Positions 16,360-26,135 of a DNA stretch of 28,529 nucleotides are shown here, one piece after another. Source of the DNA: an uncultured Eubacteriales bacterium (GTDB lineage: Bacteria; Bacillota; Clostridia; Oscillospirales; CAG-382); the NCBI GenBank assembly GCA_900546385.1, contig URCT01000020.1:1-28529 (forward strand). The letters are read 5' to 3'. A program made the translations under genes and the position numbers. Numbering within the stretch: the stretch's first letter is position 1; the number at the start of each line of letters is the position of its first letter. The notes under the pieces are model-generated. The model ran no database searches, was not told the DNA's origin, and worked only from the letters and a program-made list of their open reading frames with translations.

Positions 16360-18084
16360 ATGGACGACAACAAGAATTTTTCCCGTCCCGACCCGGAAAA
16401 CCTCCCTCAAACGCCGAATGCGGACAATGCTTCGGAGGCGGCAGACGATATTGACGATGTCATCAAGATTTTTCACAAAGACAACAGCGATATCCATCTG
16501 CATAAAGAACAGTCCTTTTCGATTCATGCAAGCACTTCGGGTACGCCGACGCCCACTAAGGTGGATTTTGACGCCGTAAAACCGGTTCCGCCGCGTCCGG
16601 TGTCCGATCCTACGCAACGAGCTGTACCGAATGCACCGGATGCTCCGACCGTGCCGAATGTACCGAATATGCCGGGTGCTCCGACCGTGCCGAACCATCC
16701 GAACCGTCCGCCGCAGTCAAATGCACCGCGCGCAAACACGCCGCACGCAAGCATTGCCGCGAACACCGAAACGCCGTATGTCAAACCGGCCTCTTCCGGT
16801 CGACAGACGCCGTCCAAACGTCCCTCCGCCGGCAGCTCCGCAAGGCAAACTGCCGCTCATGCAGTCAGTTTAGACGATTTCAACCGCGGCGAAAACGCAG
16901 CACGCAACGCCAAAAAGCAAAAGAATGACGGAAAAGTCAAGGTTTCTTTCCTCGGCTCGACCTCGTTCGGCGTGGCAAAGCTAATCGTGTATATCGCTTT
17001 TGTAGCACTGTGCTCGCTTTTGATTGTCAACACAGTCGTCAATGTCGGAAACGATGTTTTTGCCTTTGTCAAAAAAGACGCAAACGGCAATTCGGTCGCC
17101 GAGCTGCGCGAAGATATGAACGTTACGGTGACTCTGCCGGAGGGTGCGACCACAGCCGATGTGGCCGAAATCCTAAAAAAGGCCGGTGTTATCAAGTATC
17201 CGAGCGTGTTTGAACAATTCGCCAAGTTCCGCATTTCCAAGCGGTCTTACTTGACCGGCAAGTATTTGACCGGCGAAGTGACCGTCAATCCGCTCATGAA
17301 CTACGATACGCTTATCAACACGCTTTCCGATTACGAACGCAGCCGCAGCGGCACCGTGCGCATCACCTTCCCCGAAGGCCTTACCGTCAAGGAGATCCTC
17401 AAGCTGTTCGAGGAAAACGGTGTCGGCCGGAAGGACGACTTTACCGACGCGCTTCAGAATCATGAATACGATTTCAAATTCTGCAAAAATCTGACCAAGG
17501 AAAAGCTGTCCGAATACCGCTTTGACACCAATTACAGCTACCGGTTAGAGGGCTATCTGTTCCCGGACACCTACGATTTCTATTTGGACGAAAATCCGGT
17601 TTCCGCCATCAACAAGCTTCTTGTCAACTTCAACAAAAAGTTTGAAGAGGAATTCTATGAACGCTGTGACGAGCTTGGCATGACGGTGGATGAAATCATC
17701 ACGCTTGCCTCCATGATCGAAAAAGAGGGCAAAAACGCCGAGGATTACTATATCATTTCCTCCGTTTTCCACAACCGCTTAAAGAACAGCGCAAACTTCC
17801 CGTACCTCAACTCCGACGCGACCTTACAATATGCCCTTACCGAGCGAAGCGGCCCGTACGGACTCGATACCTCCTTTGACCATCCCTACAACACCTACAA
17901 ATACAAGGGTCTGCCGCCCGGACCGATCTGCAATCCCGGCACGGAAGCCATCTATGCCGCCCTCTATCCGGAAAAGACCTCGTATTACTATTTCTATACC
18001 AAGCGCAACGGCGAGACGGTCTACTCCAAGACCTTTGAAGAACATCAAAACTATGTCAACGCCGACAAAGCGACCGCAAACTGA
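16360..18084 (+). CDS. mltG: Endolytic transglycosylase MltG with long disordered N-terminal head
   Basis: MltG is a membrane-bound lytic transglycosylase that cuts nascent peptidoglycan strands and helps set their length. The 574-residue protein has one membrane helix (about 203–226), then an outside region with a LysM-like segment (about 253–285) and the YceG/MltG domain. The catalytic glutamate is E454 in ASMIEKEGKN, and YNTYKYKGLPPGPICNPG (510–527) closes the active site. The family is normally about 340–380 residues. The excess is a cytoplasmic head of about 200 residues, acidic at first, then Pro/Ala/Asn/Thr-rich (74–165) with short repeats such as APTVPN, then basic. AGGAGA fixes the start. 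Confidence 0.95.
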   Translation: MDDNKNFSRPDPENLPQTPNADNASEAADDIDDVIKIFHKDNSDIHLHKEQSFSIHASTSGTPTPTKVDFDAVKPVPPRPVSDPTQRAVPNAPDAPTVPNVPNMPGAPTVPNHPNRPPQSNAPRANTPHASIAANTETPYVKPASSGRQTPSKRPSAGSSARQTAAHAVSLDDFNRGENAARNAKKQKNDGKVKVSFLGSTSFGVAKLIVYIAFVALCSLLIVNTVVNVGNDVFAFVKKDANGNSVAELREDMNVTVTLPEGATTADVAEILKKAGVIKYPSVFEQFAKFRISKRSYLTGKYLTGEVTVNPLMNYDTLINTLSDYERSRSGTVRITFPEGLTVKEILKLFEENGVGRKDDFTDALQNHEYDFKFCKNLTKEKLSEYRFDTNYSYRLEGYLFPDTYDFYLDENPVSAINKLLVNFNKKFEEEFYERCDELGMTVDEIITLASMIEKEGKNAEDYYIISSVFHNRLKNSANFPYLNSDATLQYALTERSGPYGLDTSFDHPYNTYKYKGLPPGPICNPGTEAIYAALYPEKTSYYYFYTKRNGETVYSKTFEEHQNYVNADKATAN

Positions 18085-18099
18085 TTTTCACAAAGTCCG

Positions 18100-18146
18100 G
18101 CGGTTCCCGCAAGACAAACCTTCGGGAACCGCTGTTTTGTCTTTTT
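18100..18146 (+). terminator. Terminator between mltG and the U32 gene
   Basis: GCGGTTCCCG (18100–18109) pairs perfectly with CGGGAACCGC (18123–18132) around a 13-base loop, and TGTTTTGTCTTTTT follows. Part of the loop (AAGACAAA) could also pair with the tail (TTTTGTCTT), so a second fold exists. The U32 gene starts 31 bases later with no clear promoter, so read-through is likely. Confidence 0.8.
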
Positions 18147-18176
18147 GCCTTGTCATGCGCCGAAAGGACGATTGCT

Positions 18177-19430
18177 ATGAACAAAAGACCGGAAATCTTA
18201 GCTCCGGCAGGAAATTTTGAAAAAATGACCTTTGCCGTCCGCTATGGAGCGGATGCCGTGTATGGTGCCGGAAAGGATTTCGGTATGCGCGCCGCGTCCG
18301 AGAATTTTTCGGACGACGAACTGATCCGGGCGGTGAACTACTGCCATGAACGAAACGTGAAATTCTATGTCACGGTCAACATTTTGCCGCACGAAAATGA
18401 GCTGCCGGCTTTGGTCGACTATCTCACCTTTTTGGAAACCCGCGTGAAACCGGATGCCCTCATTGTTTCGGATATGGGCGTGTTTTCGCTTGCCAAAACC
18501 TATGCGCCGCATATCGACTTACATATTTCCACCCAATCCAGCACCGTCAATTCCGAGGCCTGCAAGCTGTATGCCGCAATGGGTGCGACGCGCGTGGTTC
18601 TGGCGCGCGAAATGACGCTTGCCGAAATACGTGCGCTACGAGAAAACATTCCCGAAGACCTCGAGCTTGAAGCCTTTGTTCACGGCGCGATGTGCATATC
18701 CTATTCGGGCAGATGTCTGCTGTCCGGCTTTTTCACCGGGCGCGATGCCAACCACGGCAAATGCGCCCAACCCTGCCGTTGGGAATACACGGAAAGCGAG
18801 AAAGCGGCCGAAGTCTGCGAGATCAAGCGTCCCGACACGCCGCTGTCCCTTGTGGAGGATGCGCGCGGCACGTATATGTTCAGCTCTAAGGATATGTGCA
18901 TGATCGAACATATTCCCGAGCTTGTCGAAGCCGGCATCAACAGCTTCAAAATTGAAGGCCGCGTCAAGAGTGCTTATTACACCGCCGTCACAGCCAACGC
19001 CTACAAAAACGAATTGAACCGGTATCTTGCCGACAAGACGCACTATACCTTCGACGGTGACAGCCTGTATGAGCTTGAAAGCGTCAGCCACCGCGAATAT
19101 GCCACCGGCTTTTTCTTTGACGACTGCACGCAAAATGCGCAGATCACCCAAAACGGCGGCTACTTGCGCGACAAAGCCTTTCTTGCCACCGTTTCGGAGA
19201 TCGACGAAAAAGCCGGCCGTGCGCTTCTTTTGCAGCGCAACAAAGCCTGCGAAGGCGATGTGTGCGAATTGGTTTCGCCCGGCCAAAAATCGGTGCGCTT
19301 TACGCTTGCGGATCTGCGTGACACGGACGGCGAAAAAATCGACTCCGCGCCGCACGCCAAAATGCTCTATTCCGTTAAGATGACTGTTCCCATGAAGGTC
19401 GGCGACATTGTACGCGGCGCAGAAAGATAA
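18177..19430 (+). CDS. U32 family protein, TrhP-like (tRNA U34 hydroxylation)
   Basis: The family was first annotated as collagenase-like peptidase, but members such as TrhP (YegQ, YrrN/YrrO) are needed for 5-hydroxyuridine at tRNA position 34, using prephenate. The 417-residue protein opens with RPEILAPAGNFEKMTFAVRYGADAVY and has four clustered cysteines at C173, C180, C196 and C200 (HGAMCISYSGRC and HGKCAQPCRW) fitting an iron-sulfur site. SFKIEGRVKS is a family motif. The start uses ATG 18177 behind GAAAGGA. Its place after mltG recalls the B. subtilis yrrL–yrrM–yrrN–yrrO order, with the yrrM (trmR) type gene missing here. Confidence 0.88.
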   Translation: MNKRPEILAPAGNFEKMTFAVRYGADAVYGAGKDFGMRAASENFSDDELIRAVNYCHERNVKFYVTVNILPHENELPALVDYLTFLETRVKPDALIVSDMGVFSLAKTYAPHIDLHISTQSSTVNSEACKLYAAMGATRVVLAREMTLAEIRALRENIPEDLELEAFVHGAMCISYSGRCLLSGFFTGRDANHGKCAQPCRWEYTESEKAAEVCEIKRPDTPLSLVEDARGTYMFSSKDMCMIEHIPELVEAGINSFKIEGRVKSAYYTAVTANAYKNELNRYLADKTHYTFDGDSLYELESVSHREYATGFFFDDCTQNAQITQNGGYLRDKAFLATVSEIDEKAGRALLLQRNKACEGDVCELVSPGQKSVRFTLADLRDTDGEKIDSAPHAKMLYSVKMTVPMKVGDIVRGAER

Positions 19431-19458
19431 CGGATATTCTGCAATTTTTACCGTATGT

Positions 19459-19495
19459 TCAAATAAAATACAGACTGCGTATTATACTATATAAT
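19459..19495 (+). promoter_or_regulatory. Likely promoter for the rseP–ispG–polC operon
   Basis: An AT-rich stretch carries a perfect TATAAT at 19490–19495. The −35 is unclear: AATACA lies 17 bases upstream (19467–19472). Alternatively TTCAAA at 19459–19464 may pair with TATTAT, reading TTCAAA–16–TATTAT at 19481. The sudden AT-richness between two GC-rich genes supports a promoter. Confidence 0.5.
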
Positions 19496-19544
19496 AGAAG
19501 AATTATCGCGCAGTGCGTCCTGCAGAACACGGGAGGAAACCATT

Positions 19545-20603
19545 TTGAGCAGCTTTTTATACATTCTTTTGGGAATTTTCATGTTTGGTGTGATCATTTT
19601 CATTCACGAACTCGGCCATTTTTTATGTGCCAAAGCCTTTCATGTCGCCATCGAAGAATTTGCCATCGGCATGGGGCCGAAGCTTTTTTCGCGCGTCGGC
19701 AAGGACGGCGTGCGCTATTCGTTGCGGCTCATCCCCATGGGCGGCTATGTGAGCATGGTCGGGGAGGATGAGGAAAGCGACAATCCGGGTGCGCTCTGCC
19801 GCAAGCCGGTCTGGCAGCGCATGATCATCGTTGCGGCGGGAGCCGTCATGAACCTGCTTTTGGGCTTTGTGCTGATGGGCTTTGCCGTCGGCTTTTCGCC
19901 GGAGATTTATTCGACCACCATTTCCGGCTTCAACGTGGTGGACAATGCCGGAAACCCGGTGCAGACCGAGGAAATCTTAGGCTTACGTGTCGGCGATACC
20001 ATCAAAAAAATCGGCTCGCGAAGCATCCATGTGCGCAGCGATTTCATTTACGAAGTGATGTTTTTGAAGGATACGCCGGTGGATATCACCGTGCGCCGTG
20101 ACGGACAAAACGTCGTTTTGAAGGATGTTTCCTTCCACACCACCTCGGAAAGCGGCGTGACCTTCGGCAATGCCGGGTTTATCCGCACGACTGCCTTGAA
20201 AAAGACAGCTCCCGAAATTGTGCGGCAAGCCGTGTTCCAGTCGTTTTCCACCATCCGAATGCTGTGGACGTCCATCTTGAACACGGTCAAGGGCGAATAC
20301 GGCAAAGAGGCTCTGTCTGGACCGGTCGGCGTGATCGGCGAGGTCAAGGAGACCGTATCGGTTGGCTGGGATGCGTTTCTGTTTCTGGTGGTCATGCTCA
20401 CCATCAACGTCGGCATGGTCAATCTTCTGCCGCTGCCGGCACTCGACGGCGGAAGGCTCTTCTTCATGCTCATTGAACTGATCCGCGGAAAGCCGGTCAA
20501 TCCGAAATATGAGGGCTATGTCCATGCGGCAGGACTTGTGCTGTTAATGGGCTTAATGATTTTTATCACCTACAACGACATTGTACGGATTTTTTTCAAA
20601 TAA
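19545..20603 (+). CDS. rseP: Site-2 zinc metalloprotease RseP/RasP
   Basis: This intramembrane protease cuts membrane-anchored regulators and leftover signal peptides inside the bilayer. The 352-residue protein has the zinc motif HELGH (21–25) in its first membrane helix, MGGYVSM (65–71), a PDZ domain (about 125–200) and the second metal-site motif NLLPLPALDGGR (293–304, with D301), then a C-terminal membrane helix. It starts at TTG behind GGGAGGAAA (19531–19539). In Bacillota it usually follows cdsA and dxr, which are not present upstream here, while the downstream order to ispG and polC is kept. Confidence 0.96.
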   Translation: MSSFLYILLGIFMFGVIIFIHELGHFLCAKAFHVAIEEFAIGMGPKLFSRVGKDGVRYSLRLIPMGGYVSMVGEDEESDNPGALCRKPVWQRMIIVAAGAVMNLLLGFVLMGFAVGFSPEIYSTTISGFNVVDNAGNPVQTEEILGLRVGDTIKKIGSRSIHVRSDFIYEVMFLKDTPVDITVRRDGQNVVLKDVSFHTTSESGVTFGNAGFIRTTALKKTAPEIVRQAVFQSFSTIRMLWTSILNTVKGEYGKEALSGPVGVIGEVKETVSVGWDAFLFLVVMLTINVGMVNLLPLPALDGGRLFFMLIELIRGKPVNPKYEGYVHAAGLVLLMGLMIFITYNDIVRIFFK

Positions 20604-20624
20604 TTTCAGAAAAGAGGAACCGCT

Positions 20625-21698
20625 TTGAGTCATTCGGAATATAAAAACCGCCGCCAAACACGCGAAGTGAAAATCGGAAACGTCACAATCGGCGGAAACG
20701 CTCCCATTGCCATCCAATCCATGACCTTCACCAAAACAAGCGACCGCGAAGCCACGCTTGCCCAAATTTTAGAGCTTGAAAAGGCCGGCTGTGAGATCGT
20801 ACGCTTTTCCGTGCCGGATGAAGCCTGCGCGGCAAGCATTCCGTTTCTGAAAGAACACACGCACGTGCCGCTTGTGGCGGATATCCATTTCAATTACCGG
20901 CTTGCGCTGCTTGCCGCCGAATACGGCATCGATAAAATACGCATCAATCCCGGCAACATCGGCGACAAAGAGCGTGTGCGGCAGGTGGTAGAGGCCTGCA
21001 AAAAGCGGAATATTCCCATTCGTATCGGTGTCAACGGCGGTTCGCTCGAAAAGCACATTCTTGCAAAATACGGTTCTCCCACGCCGAAAGCACTTTGCGA
21101 AAGCGCGTTATACCACGTCGGCTTGCTCGAAGAATTCGATTTTCACGACATTGTCGTTTCAATCAAATCCAGCGACGTGCGCACCACCATCGCCGCGAAC
21201 CGCCTTTTTGCCGAACGCACCGATTACCCGCTTCATTTAGGCGTTACCGAAGCCGGAACCGAGCGTATGGGGTTAATAAAATCCAGCATCGGACTCGGTT
21301 CACTGCTTGCCGACGGCATCGGCGACACCATCCGCGTTTCCCTCTCGGACGACGTGACCAAGGAGGTTGCGGCGGCAAAGGACATTCTGTTTGCGCTCGG
21401 ACTGCGTAACGGCGTGAAGATCGTTTCCTGCCCGACCTGCTCACGCTGCAACATCGGCGTATTTGACGCGGCCAAACGCTTAGAGGAAGCCTTAAAGGAC
21501 AAGCCGTGGAACATGACGGTGGCCGTCATGGGCTGCGCGGTCAACGGACCGGGTGAAGCAAGAGAAGCCGATATCGGCGTTGCCGGCGGCAACGGAAACG
21601 CACTGCTTTTCAAAAAAGGCGAGATCGTGCGTTCCATCGACGCGGATAAAATTTTCGAAACGCTTCTCGAGGAAGCCGAAAAGCTGCATAAAGAGTAA
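20625..21698 (+). CDS. ispG: 4-hydroxy-3-methylbut-2-enyl diphosphate synthase IspG
   Basis: IspG (GcpE) carries out the sixth step of the MEP isoprenoid pathway, reducing the cyclic diphosphate MEcPP to HMBPP with a [4Fe-4S] cluster. The 357-residue protein has cluster cysteines in CPTC (269–272) and C304 in MGCAVNGPGE, with the nearby conserved glutamate. An extra cysteine, C275, lies in CSRC. The N-terminal TIM-barrel part has GGNAPIAIQSMT and the NPGNIG motif. Its length is that of the short bacterial form. The start is TTG behind AGAGGAA (20612–20618), 21 bases after rseP, so this TTG pair is read as one operon. Confidence 0.97.
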   Translation: MSHSEYKNRRQTREVKIGNVTIGGNAPIAIQSMTFTKTSDREATLAQILELEKAGCEIVRFSVPDEACAASIPFLKEHTHVPLVADIHFNYRLALLAAEYGIDKIRINPGNIGDKERVRQVVEACKKRNIPIRIGVNGGSLEKHILAKYGSPTPKALCESALYHVGLLEEFDFHDIVVSIKSSDVRTTIAANRLFAERTDYPLHLGVTEAGTERMGLIKSSIGLGSLLADGIGDTIRVSLSDDVTKEVAAAKDILFALGLRNGVKIVSCPTCSRCNIGVFDAAKRLEEALKDKPWNMTVAVMGCAVNGPGEAREADIGVAGGNGNALLFKKGEIVRSIDADKIFETLLEEAEKLHKE

Positions 21699-21741
21699 GA
21701 AACCAACTGACACGGCAAAAACACGCAAAGGAGCCGGAATC

Positions 21742-24700
21742 ATGGCGATGACCTTTTACGAAAAATTCAAAAAATACGCGCCGACCGACGCCGAGCGTGA
21801 AATACTCGATCACATCACCGCCTTCACGCCCAAGGTGGACGTGGAAAATCGCTATATCAGCGTGTATGCGGATTTTGATGCCTACATACCGCCGCACAAA
21901 TTCGACGCAATCGAACAGAATATCCGCACAACCTATGAGTTAAACTGCATGAGCTTACATCCGTCCTATGTCAACACGGCGTTCGATATCCGCTACATGG
22001 ATGCCGTCTTTTATGAGCTTGCCAAGCTCACAGCACGCGGACTCGGCTTTTTTAACGGCGCCGAAACCGCTCTCGAAGGCGCGGATATCACACTCGGCGA
22101 AAACGAAACCTTACATATTTCCCTCAAAAACGGCGGCAAGGAATTACTCTTGTATTCCGAATGCGACAAGCTGATTTCCGACGTCATCTTCCGGATGTTC
22201 GGCAAACGCTTTGCCATTGATTTTTGCGGCGTTACCAAGCTCAACTACGAGGATTTCATTCCGCCGCCCATGCCGTATGTTGCGCCGCCGCGCTCCAAAG
22301 AAGAGATCGATGCGGAAAATATCGAAAAAGCCGCCGCCATCACAAATTCCGTTTCTTCGGTCGATGTCAAAACCGAAATCGATGCGCTTCATGCCAAAAT
22401 CACGGTCGGCGAAATGTGCTTTGACATTTCGGACATCAAAGATGTCCACGGCCGCATCAAAAGCTTGGATGTCACGCCGCTGCGTGCCCTAACGCTCGAA
22501 TCCGAAAATTTCACAATCTGCGGCGTGGTCTTTTCGTTCCAAAAGAAACTGACGCGCAAAGAGGACCGCTACATCGTGTCGTTCTACGTGACCGACAACG
22601 ATTCGTCGGCGGTGGTCAAATGGATTTACGACGCCGAGCGCGACGCGGACTATGCGTGCATCAAGGATGGAGCCGCCGTCATGCTCCGCGGCAGTATGCA
22701 GATGGATAAATTCGAAAACATCCCGGTCATCCGTCCGTCAGCCATTGCGCTTATCAAACGGCAGAAAAAGACCGATACTGCCGAAAAAAAGCGTGTCGAA
22801 CTGCACCTACACACCACGCTTTCCACCATGGATTCCACCTTTTCGCCGGAGGCTGTGGTCGAAACGGTCTCTCGGTTCGGACATACAGCCGTCGCCATCA
22901 CCGACCACGGCAATTTGCAGGCATATCCCGAAATCATGACCGAAGCCGAAAAGGTCAGCGCCGATTTCAAAATCATTTACGGCATTGAATCCTACTTTGT
23001 GGACGACACCGCCACGGCGGTGTTCGGAAGCGGTGCCGCGCAGATCGATAAAGACACGTTTTGCGTCTTTGATATCGAAACCACCGGTCTTTCGGTCAAG
23101 GACTGCGCCATCACCGAAATCGGTGCGGTGCTGTACCGCGGCGGCGAAATTCTCGACACCTTCGAGAGCTTTGTCAATCCGCATATGCCCATCAGTGCCA
23201 AAATCTCAGAGCTGACCGGCATTACCGACGACATGGTAGCCGACGCGCCGGACATAAGCGAGGTTTTGCCGAAGTTTTTGGCGTTTGCCGGAGAAGCGGT
23301 TTTCGTGGCGCACAATGCGAACTTTGATATCGGCTTTATCCGTCATGCGGCCGAAGAATGCAGTATTCCCTTTGCGCCGACTTTTATCGACACGGTCGCG
23401 CTTTCACGCTATTGCAACGACGATCTGAAAAAGCATACGCTTGACGCGGTGGCCGACTATTTCGGTCTCGGTGATTTCAACCATCACCGCGCATTTGAGG
23501 ATGCGCATATGCTTGCGCTCATTTTTGCAAAGCTGTGCGAAAAGCTTGCCGGAGAGGGCATTCACGACCTTGCCGGCTTAGTCACCGCCATGAGCGGCCA
23601 ATGCGACCCGAAGAAACTAAAGAGCTATCACCAAATTATTTTAGTCAAAAACAAAACCGGCTTAAAAAACCTGTACAAGCTCGTTTCGTATTCCTATCTC
23701 AACTATTTTCACCGCGTGCCGCGCATTCCCAAAACCGTGTTAACTGCTCACCGCGAAGGGCTTATCATCGGCTCGGCCTGTGAGGCGGGCGAGCTGTATC
23801 AAGCCGTGCTTTCGGGCAAACCGTGGAACGAGCTGTGCGACATGGCAAAATTCTACGATTATCTTGAAATCCAACCGCTCGGCAACAACCAATTTATGAT
23901 CGATACGGATATCGTTTCCGGCAAAGAACGGCTCATCGAGATCAATAAGACCATCATCAAGCTCGGCGATGAGCTTGGCATTCCGGTGGTTGCCACCGGC
24001 GACGTGCATTTCAACGAAAAAGCGGACGGCATTTACCGCAAAATCCTGCTTGCCGGTCAGAAATTCAAGGACGCTGACCGCGATATCCCGCTTTATATGC
24101 GCACGACCGAGGAAATGCTTGCCGAATTCGACTACTTAGACCCGGACAAGGCCTATGAAGTGGTCGTCACCAACACCAATCTCATTGCCGACCAAATCGA
24201 AAGCATCCGTCCGATTCCGCCCGGCTCTTTCCCTCCGCACATGGACGGTGCCGAAGAAGAGCTGACAAACAGCTGCTATGAGCTTGCCAAAGAGCTGTAC
24301 GGCGACCCACTTCCGGAAATCGTGGAAAACCGCTTAAAGCGCGAGCTGACGCCGATCATCGACCACGGCTTTGCCGTTTTGTACGTCATTGCGCGCCGCC
24401 TCATCAAGTACAGCGAAAAGAACGGCTATTTGGTCGGTTCGCGCGGCTCGGTCGGTTCGTCGTTTGTTGCGACCATGGCCGGCATCACCGAGGTCAATCC
24501 GCTTGTCCCCCACTATCGCTGCCCGAAATGCAAATACAGCGAATTCATCACCGACGGTTCGGTCGGCTCGGGCTTCGACCTGCCCTCCAAGGCCTGCCCG
24601 AAATGCGGCGAAACCATGATCGGCGACGGGCACGACATTCCGTTTGAGACTTTCTTAGGCTTTAAGGGCGACAAATCGCCGGATATCGATTTGAACTTTT

Positions 24701-26112
24701 CCGGCGATGTGCAGGGCAAGGTGCATAAATACACCGAGGTGCTTTTCGGTGCGGAAAACGTGTTCCGCGCCGGAACGCTCGGCACGCTTGCCGACAAAAA
24801 CGCCTACGGCTATGTCAAACGTTACTTAGAGGAACGGGGACTAACCGTCAACAAAGCCGAGGAACAACGCCTTGCCAACGGCTGCACCGGCGTCAAAAAA
24901 AGCACCGGTCAGCATCCGGGCGGCATTGTGGTTATTCCGAAAGAATACGACGTTTACGACTTTACGCCCGTCCAACACCCGGCCGACGACCCCAAAAGTG
25001 ACATTGTCACCACGCACTTTGCCTTCAAATTCTTGCATGACACGATTTTGAAGCTGGATCTTCTCGGCCATGATGTGCCGACCAAATACAAAATGATGGA
25101 AAAGTTTTCGGGATTAAACGTTCTCGACCTTCCCATGAACGACCCGGAGGTTATGGAGCTTTTCATTTCCACCAAATCCATCGGCGTGGAGCCGGAGGAC
25201 ATCGACAGCGAAGTCGCCACCTTCGGACTTCCCGAATTCGGCACCAAATTCGTGCGGCAGATGATCGTGGAATCCAAGCCCAAGAACTTCACCGACTTAC
25301 TTCAGATTTCCGGCCTTTCGCACGGCACGGACGTGTGGCTCGGCAACGCACAAGAGTTAATCCACAACGGCATCTGCACCATTAGCGAGGTTATCGGAAC
25401 ACGCGACTCCATCATGACCTACTTAATCCACAAGGGACTTGACCCGTCGCTTTCCTTCAACATCATGGAAATCACCCGAAAAGGCAAGGCAAAATCCAAG
25501 CTTACGCCCGAAATGGTGGAGGAAATGAAGCGGCATGACGTGCCGGATTGGTACATCGACAGCTGCTTCAAAATCAAATATATGTTCCCGAAAGCGCACG
25601 CCGTCGCTTACGATATGTCGGCACTGCGCCTCGGCTGGTTCAAGGTGCATATGCCGCAGGTGTTCTATGCGGCGTTCTTATCGGTCGCGCCCGGCGGCTT
25701 TGACGCGGATATCGTCACAAAGGGCAAGGACAACATCAAAGCGGTGCTTCGCGAGATCGAAGCCAAAGGCAAGGACGCTTCGCAGAAAGAAACCGACATG
25801 ATTGCCACGCTTCAATTGTGCAACGAGGCCTGCGCGCGCGGATTTGTCTTCTTGCGGCCGGACATCAAAAAGTCCCACAGCTTCCACTTCTTACCCGAGG
25901 GCGAAAAGGGCATTCGCTGCCCGTTTTCCTCCATGGGCGGACTCGGAGAAGCCGCCGCCGAAAGCCTATACAACGCCTGCCAAGGCGCGGAAATTCTGTC
26001 AGTCGAGGATCTGCGCACACGCGCGCAGGTCTCCAAGGCTGTTATTGAGATTTTGCGCAAAAACGGCGTTTTGGACGAATTAAGCGAAACCAACCAATTG
26101 ACCATGTTTTAA
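21742..26112 (+). CDS. polC: DNA polymerase III alpha subunit, PolC type
   Basis: PolC is the main replicative polymerase of low-GC Gram-positives, with its own proofreading. The 1456-residue protein has an N-terminal region and an OB-fold (about 220–340), and a PHP domain starting at LHLHT (354–358). This is split by a DnaQ-like 3'–5' exonuclease with D444 and E446 in FDIETTG. The polymerase core has a zinc-type cysteine set (C927, C930, C952, C955) and the catalytic PDIDLNFSGD (D981, D983). It ends in QLTMF (1452–1456), a sliding-clamp-binding motif. AAAGGAG at 21727–21733 fixes the start; a longer frame overlapping ispG is rejected. Confidence 0.98.
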   Translation: MAMTFYEKFKKYAPTDAEREILDHITAFTPKVDVENRYISVYADFDAYIPPHKFDAIEQNIRTTYELNCMSLHPSYVNTAFDIRYMDAVFYELAKLTARGLGFFNGAETALEGADITLGENETLHISLKNGGKELLLYSECDKLISDVIFRMFGKRFAIDFCGVTKLNYEDFIPPPMPYVAPPRSKEEIDAENIEKAAAITNSVSSVDVKTEIDALHAKITVGEMCFDISDIKDVHGRIKSLDVTPLRALTLESENFTICGVVFSFQKKLTRKEDRYIVSFYVTDNDSSAVVKWIYDAERDADYACIKDGAAVMLRGSMQMDKFENIPVIRPSAIALIKRQKKTDTAEKKRVELHLHTTLSTMDSTFSPEAVVETVSRFGHTAVAITDHGNLQAYPEIMTEAEKVSADFKIIYGIESYFVDDTATAVFGSGAAQIDKDTFCVFDIETTGLSVKDCAITEIGAVLYRGGEILDTFESFVNPHMPISAKISELTGITDDMVADAPDISEVLPKFLAFAGEAVFVAHNANFDIGFIRHAAEECSIPFAPTFIDTVALSRYCNDDLKKHTLDAVADYFGLGDFNHHRAFEDAHMLALIFAKLCEKLAGEGIHDLAGLVTAMSGQCDPKKLKSYHQIILVKNKTGLKNLYKLVSYSYLNYFHRVPRIPKTVLTAHREGLIIGSACEAGELYQAVLSGKPWNELCDMAKFYDYLEIQPLGNNQFMIDTDIVSGKERLIEINKTIIKLGDELGIPVVATGDVHFNEKADGIYRKILLAGQKFKDADRDIPLYMRTTEEMLAEFDYLDPDKAYEVVVTNTNLIADQIESIRPIPPGSFPPHMDGAEEELTNSCYELAKELYGDPLPEIVENRLKRELTPIIDHGFAVLYVIARRLIKYSEKNGYLVGSRGSVGSSFVATMAGITEVNPLVPHYRCPKCKYSEFITDGSVGSGFDLPSKACPKCGETMIGDGHDIPFETFLGFKGDKSPDIDLNFSGDVQGKVHKYTEVLFGAENVFRAGTLGTLADKNAYGYVKRYLEERGLTVNKAEEQRLANGCTGVKKSTGQHPGGIVVIPKEYDVYDFTPVQHPADDPKSDIVTTHFAFKFLHDTILKLDLLGHDVPTKYKMMEKFSGLNVLDLPMNDPEVMELFISTKSIGVEPEDIDSEVATFGLPEFGTKFVRQMIVESKPKNFTDLLQISGLSHGTDVWLGNAQELIHNGICTISEVIGTRDSIMTYLIHKGLDPSLSFNIMEITRKGKAKSKLTPEMVEEMKRHDVPDWYIDSCFKIKYMFPKAHAVAYDMSALRLGWFKVHMPQVFYAAFLSVAPGGFDADIVTKGKDNIKAVLREIEAKGKDASQKETDMIATLQLCNEACARGFVFLRPDIKKSHSFHFLPEGEKGIRCPFSSMGGLGEAAAESLYNACQGAEILSVEDLRTRAQVSKAVIEILRKNGVLDELSETNQLTMF

Positions 26113-26135
26113 CCCGCCGCCCAAGGAGGTATGCC

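Noticed and set aside
18100..18146. Riboswitch or attenuator before the U32 gene because of the alternate pairing
   Set aside because: The alternate helix is short and the arrangement is explained by a simple terminator; no known aptamer core is visible.
18636..19355. Minus-strand open frame opposite the U32 gene
   Set aside because: It is a shadow of a well-supported coding region with no recognisable motif or ribosome binding site.
21553..21742. Longer PolC start inside ispG
   Set aside because: A strong ribosome binding site and family-like N-terminus support ATG 21742; the extension is an out-of-frame reading of ispG.
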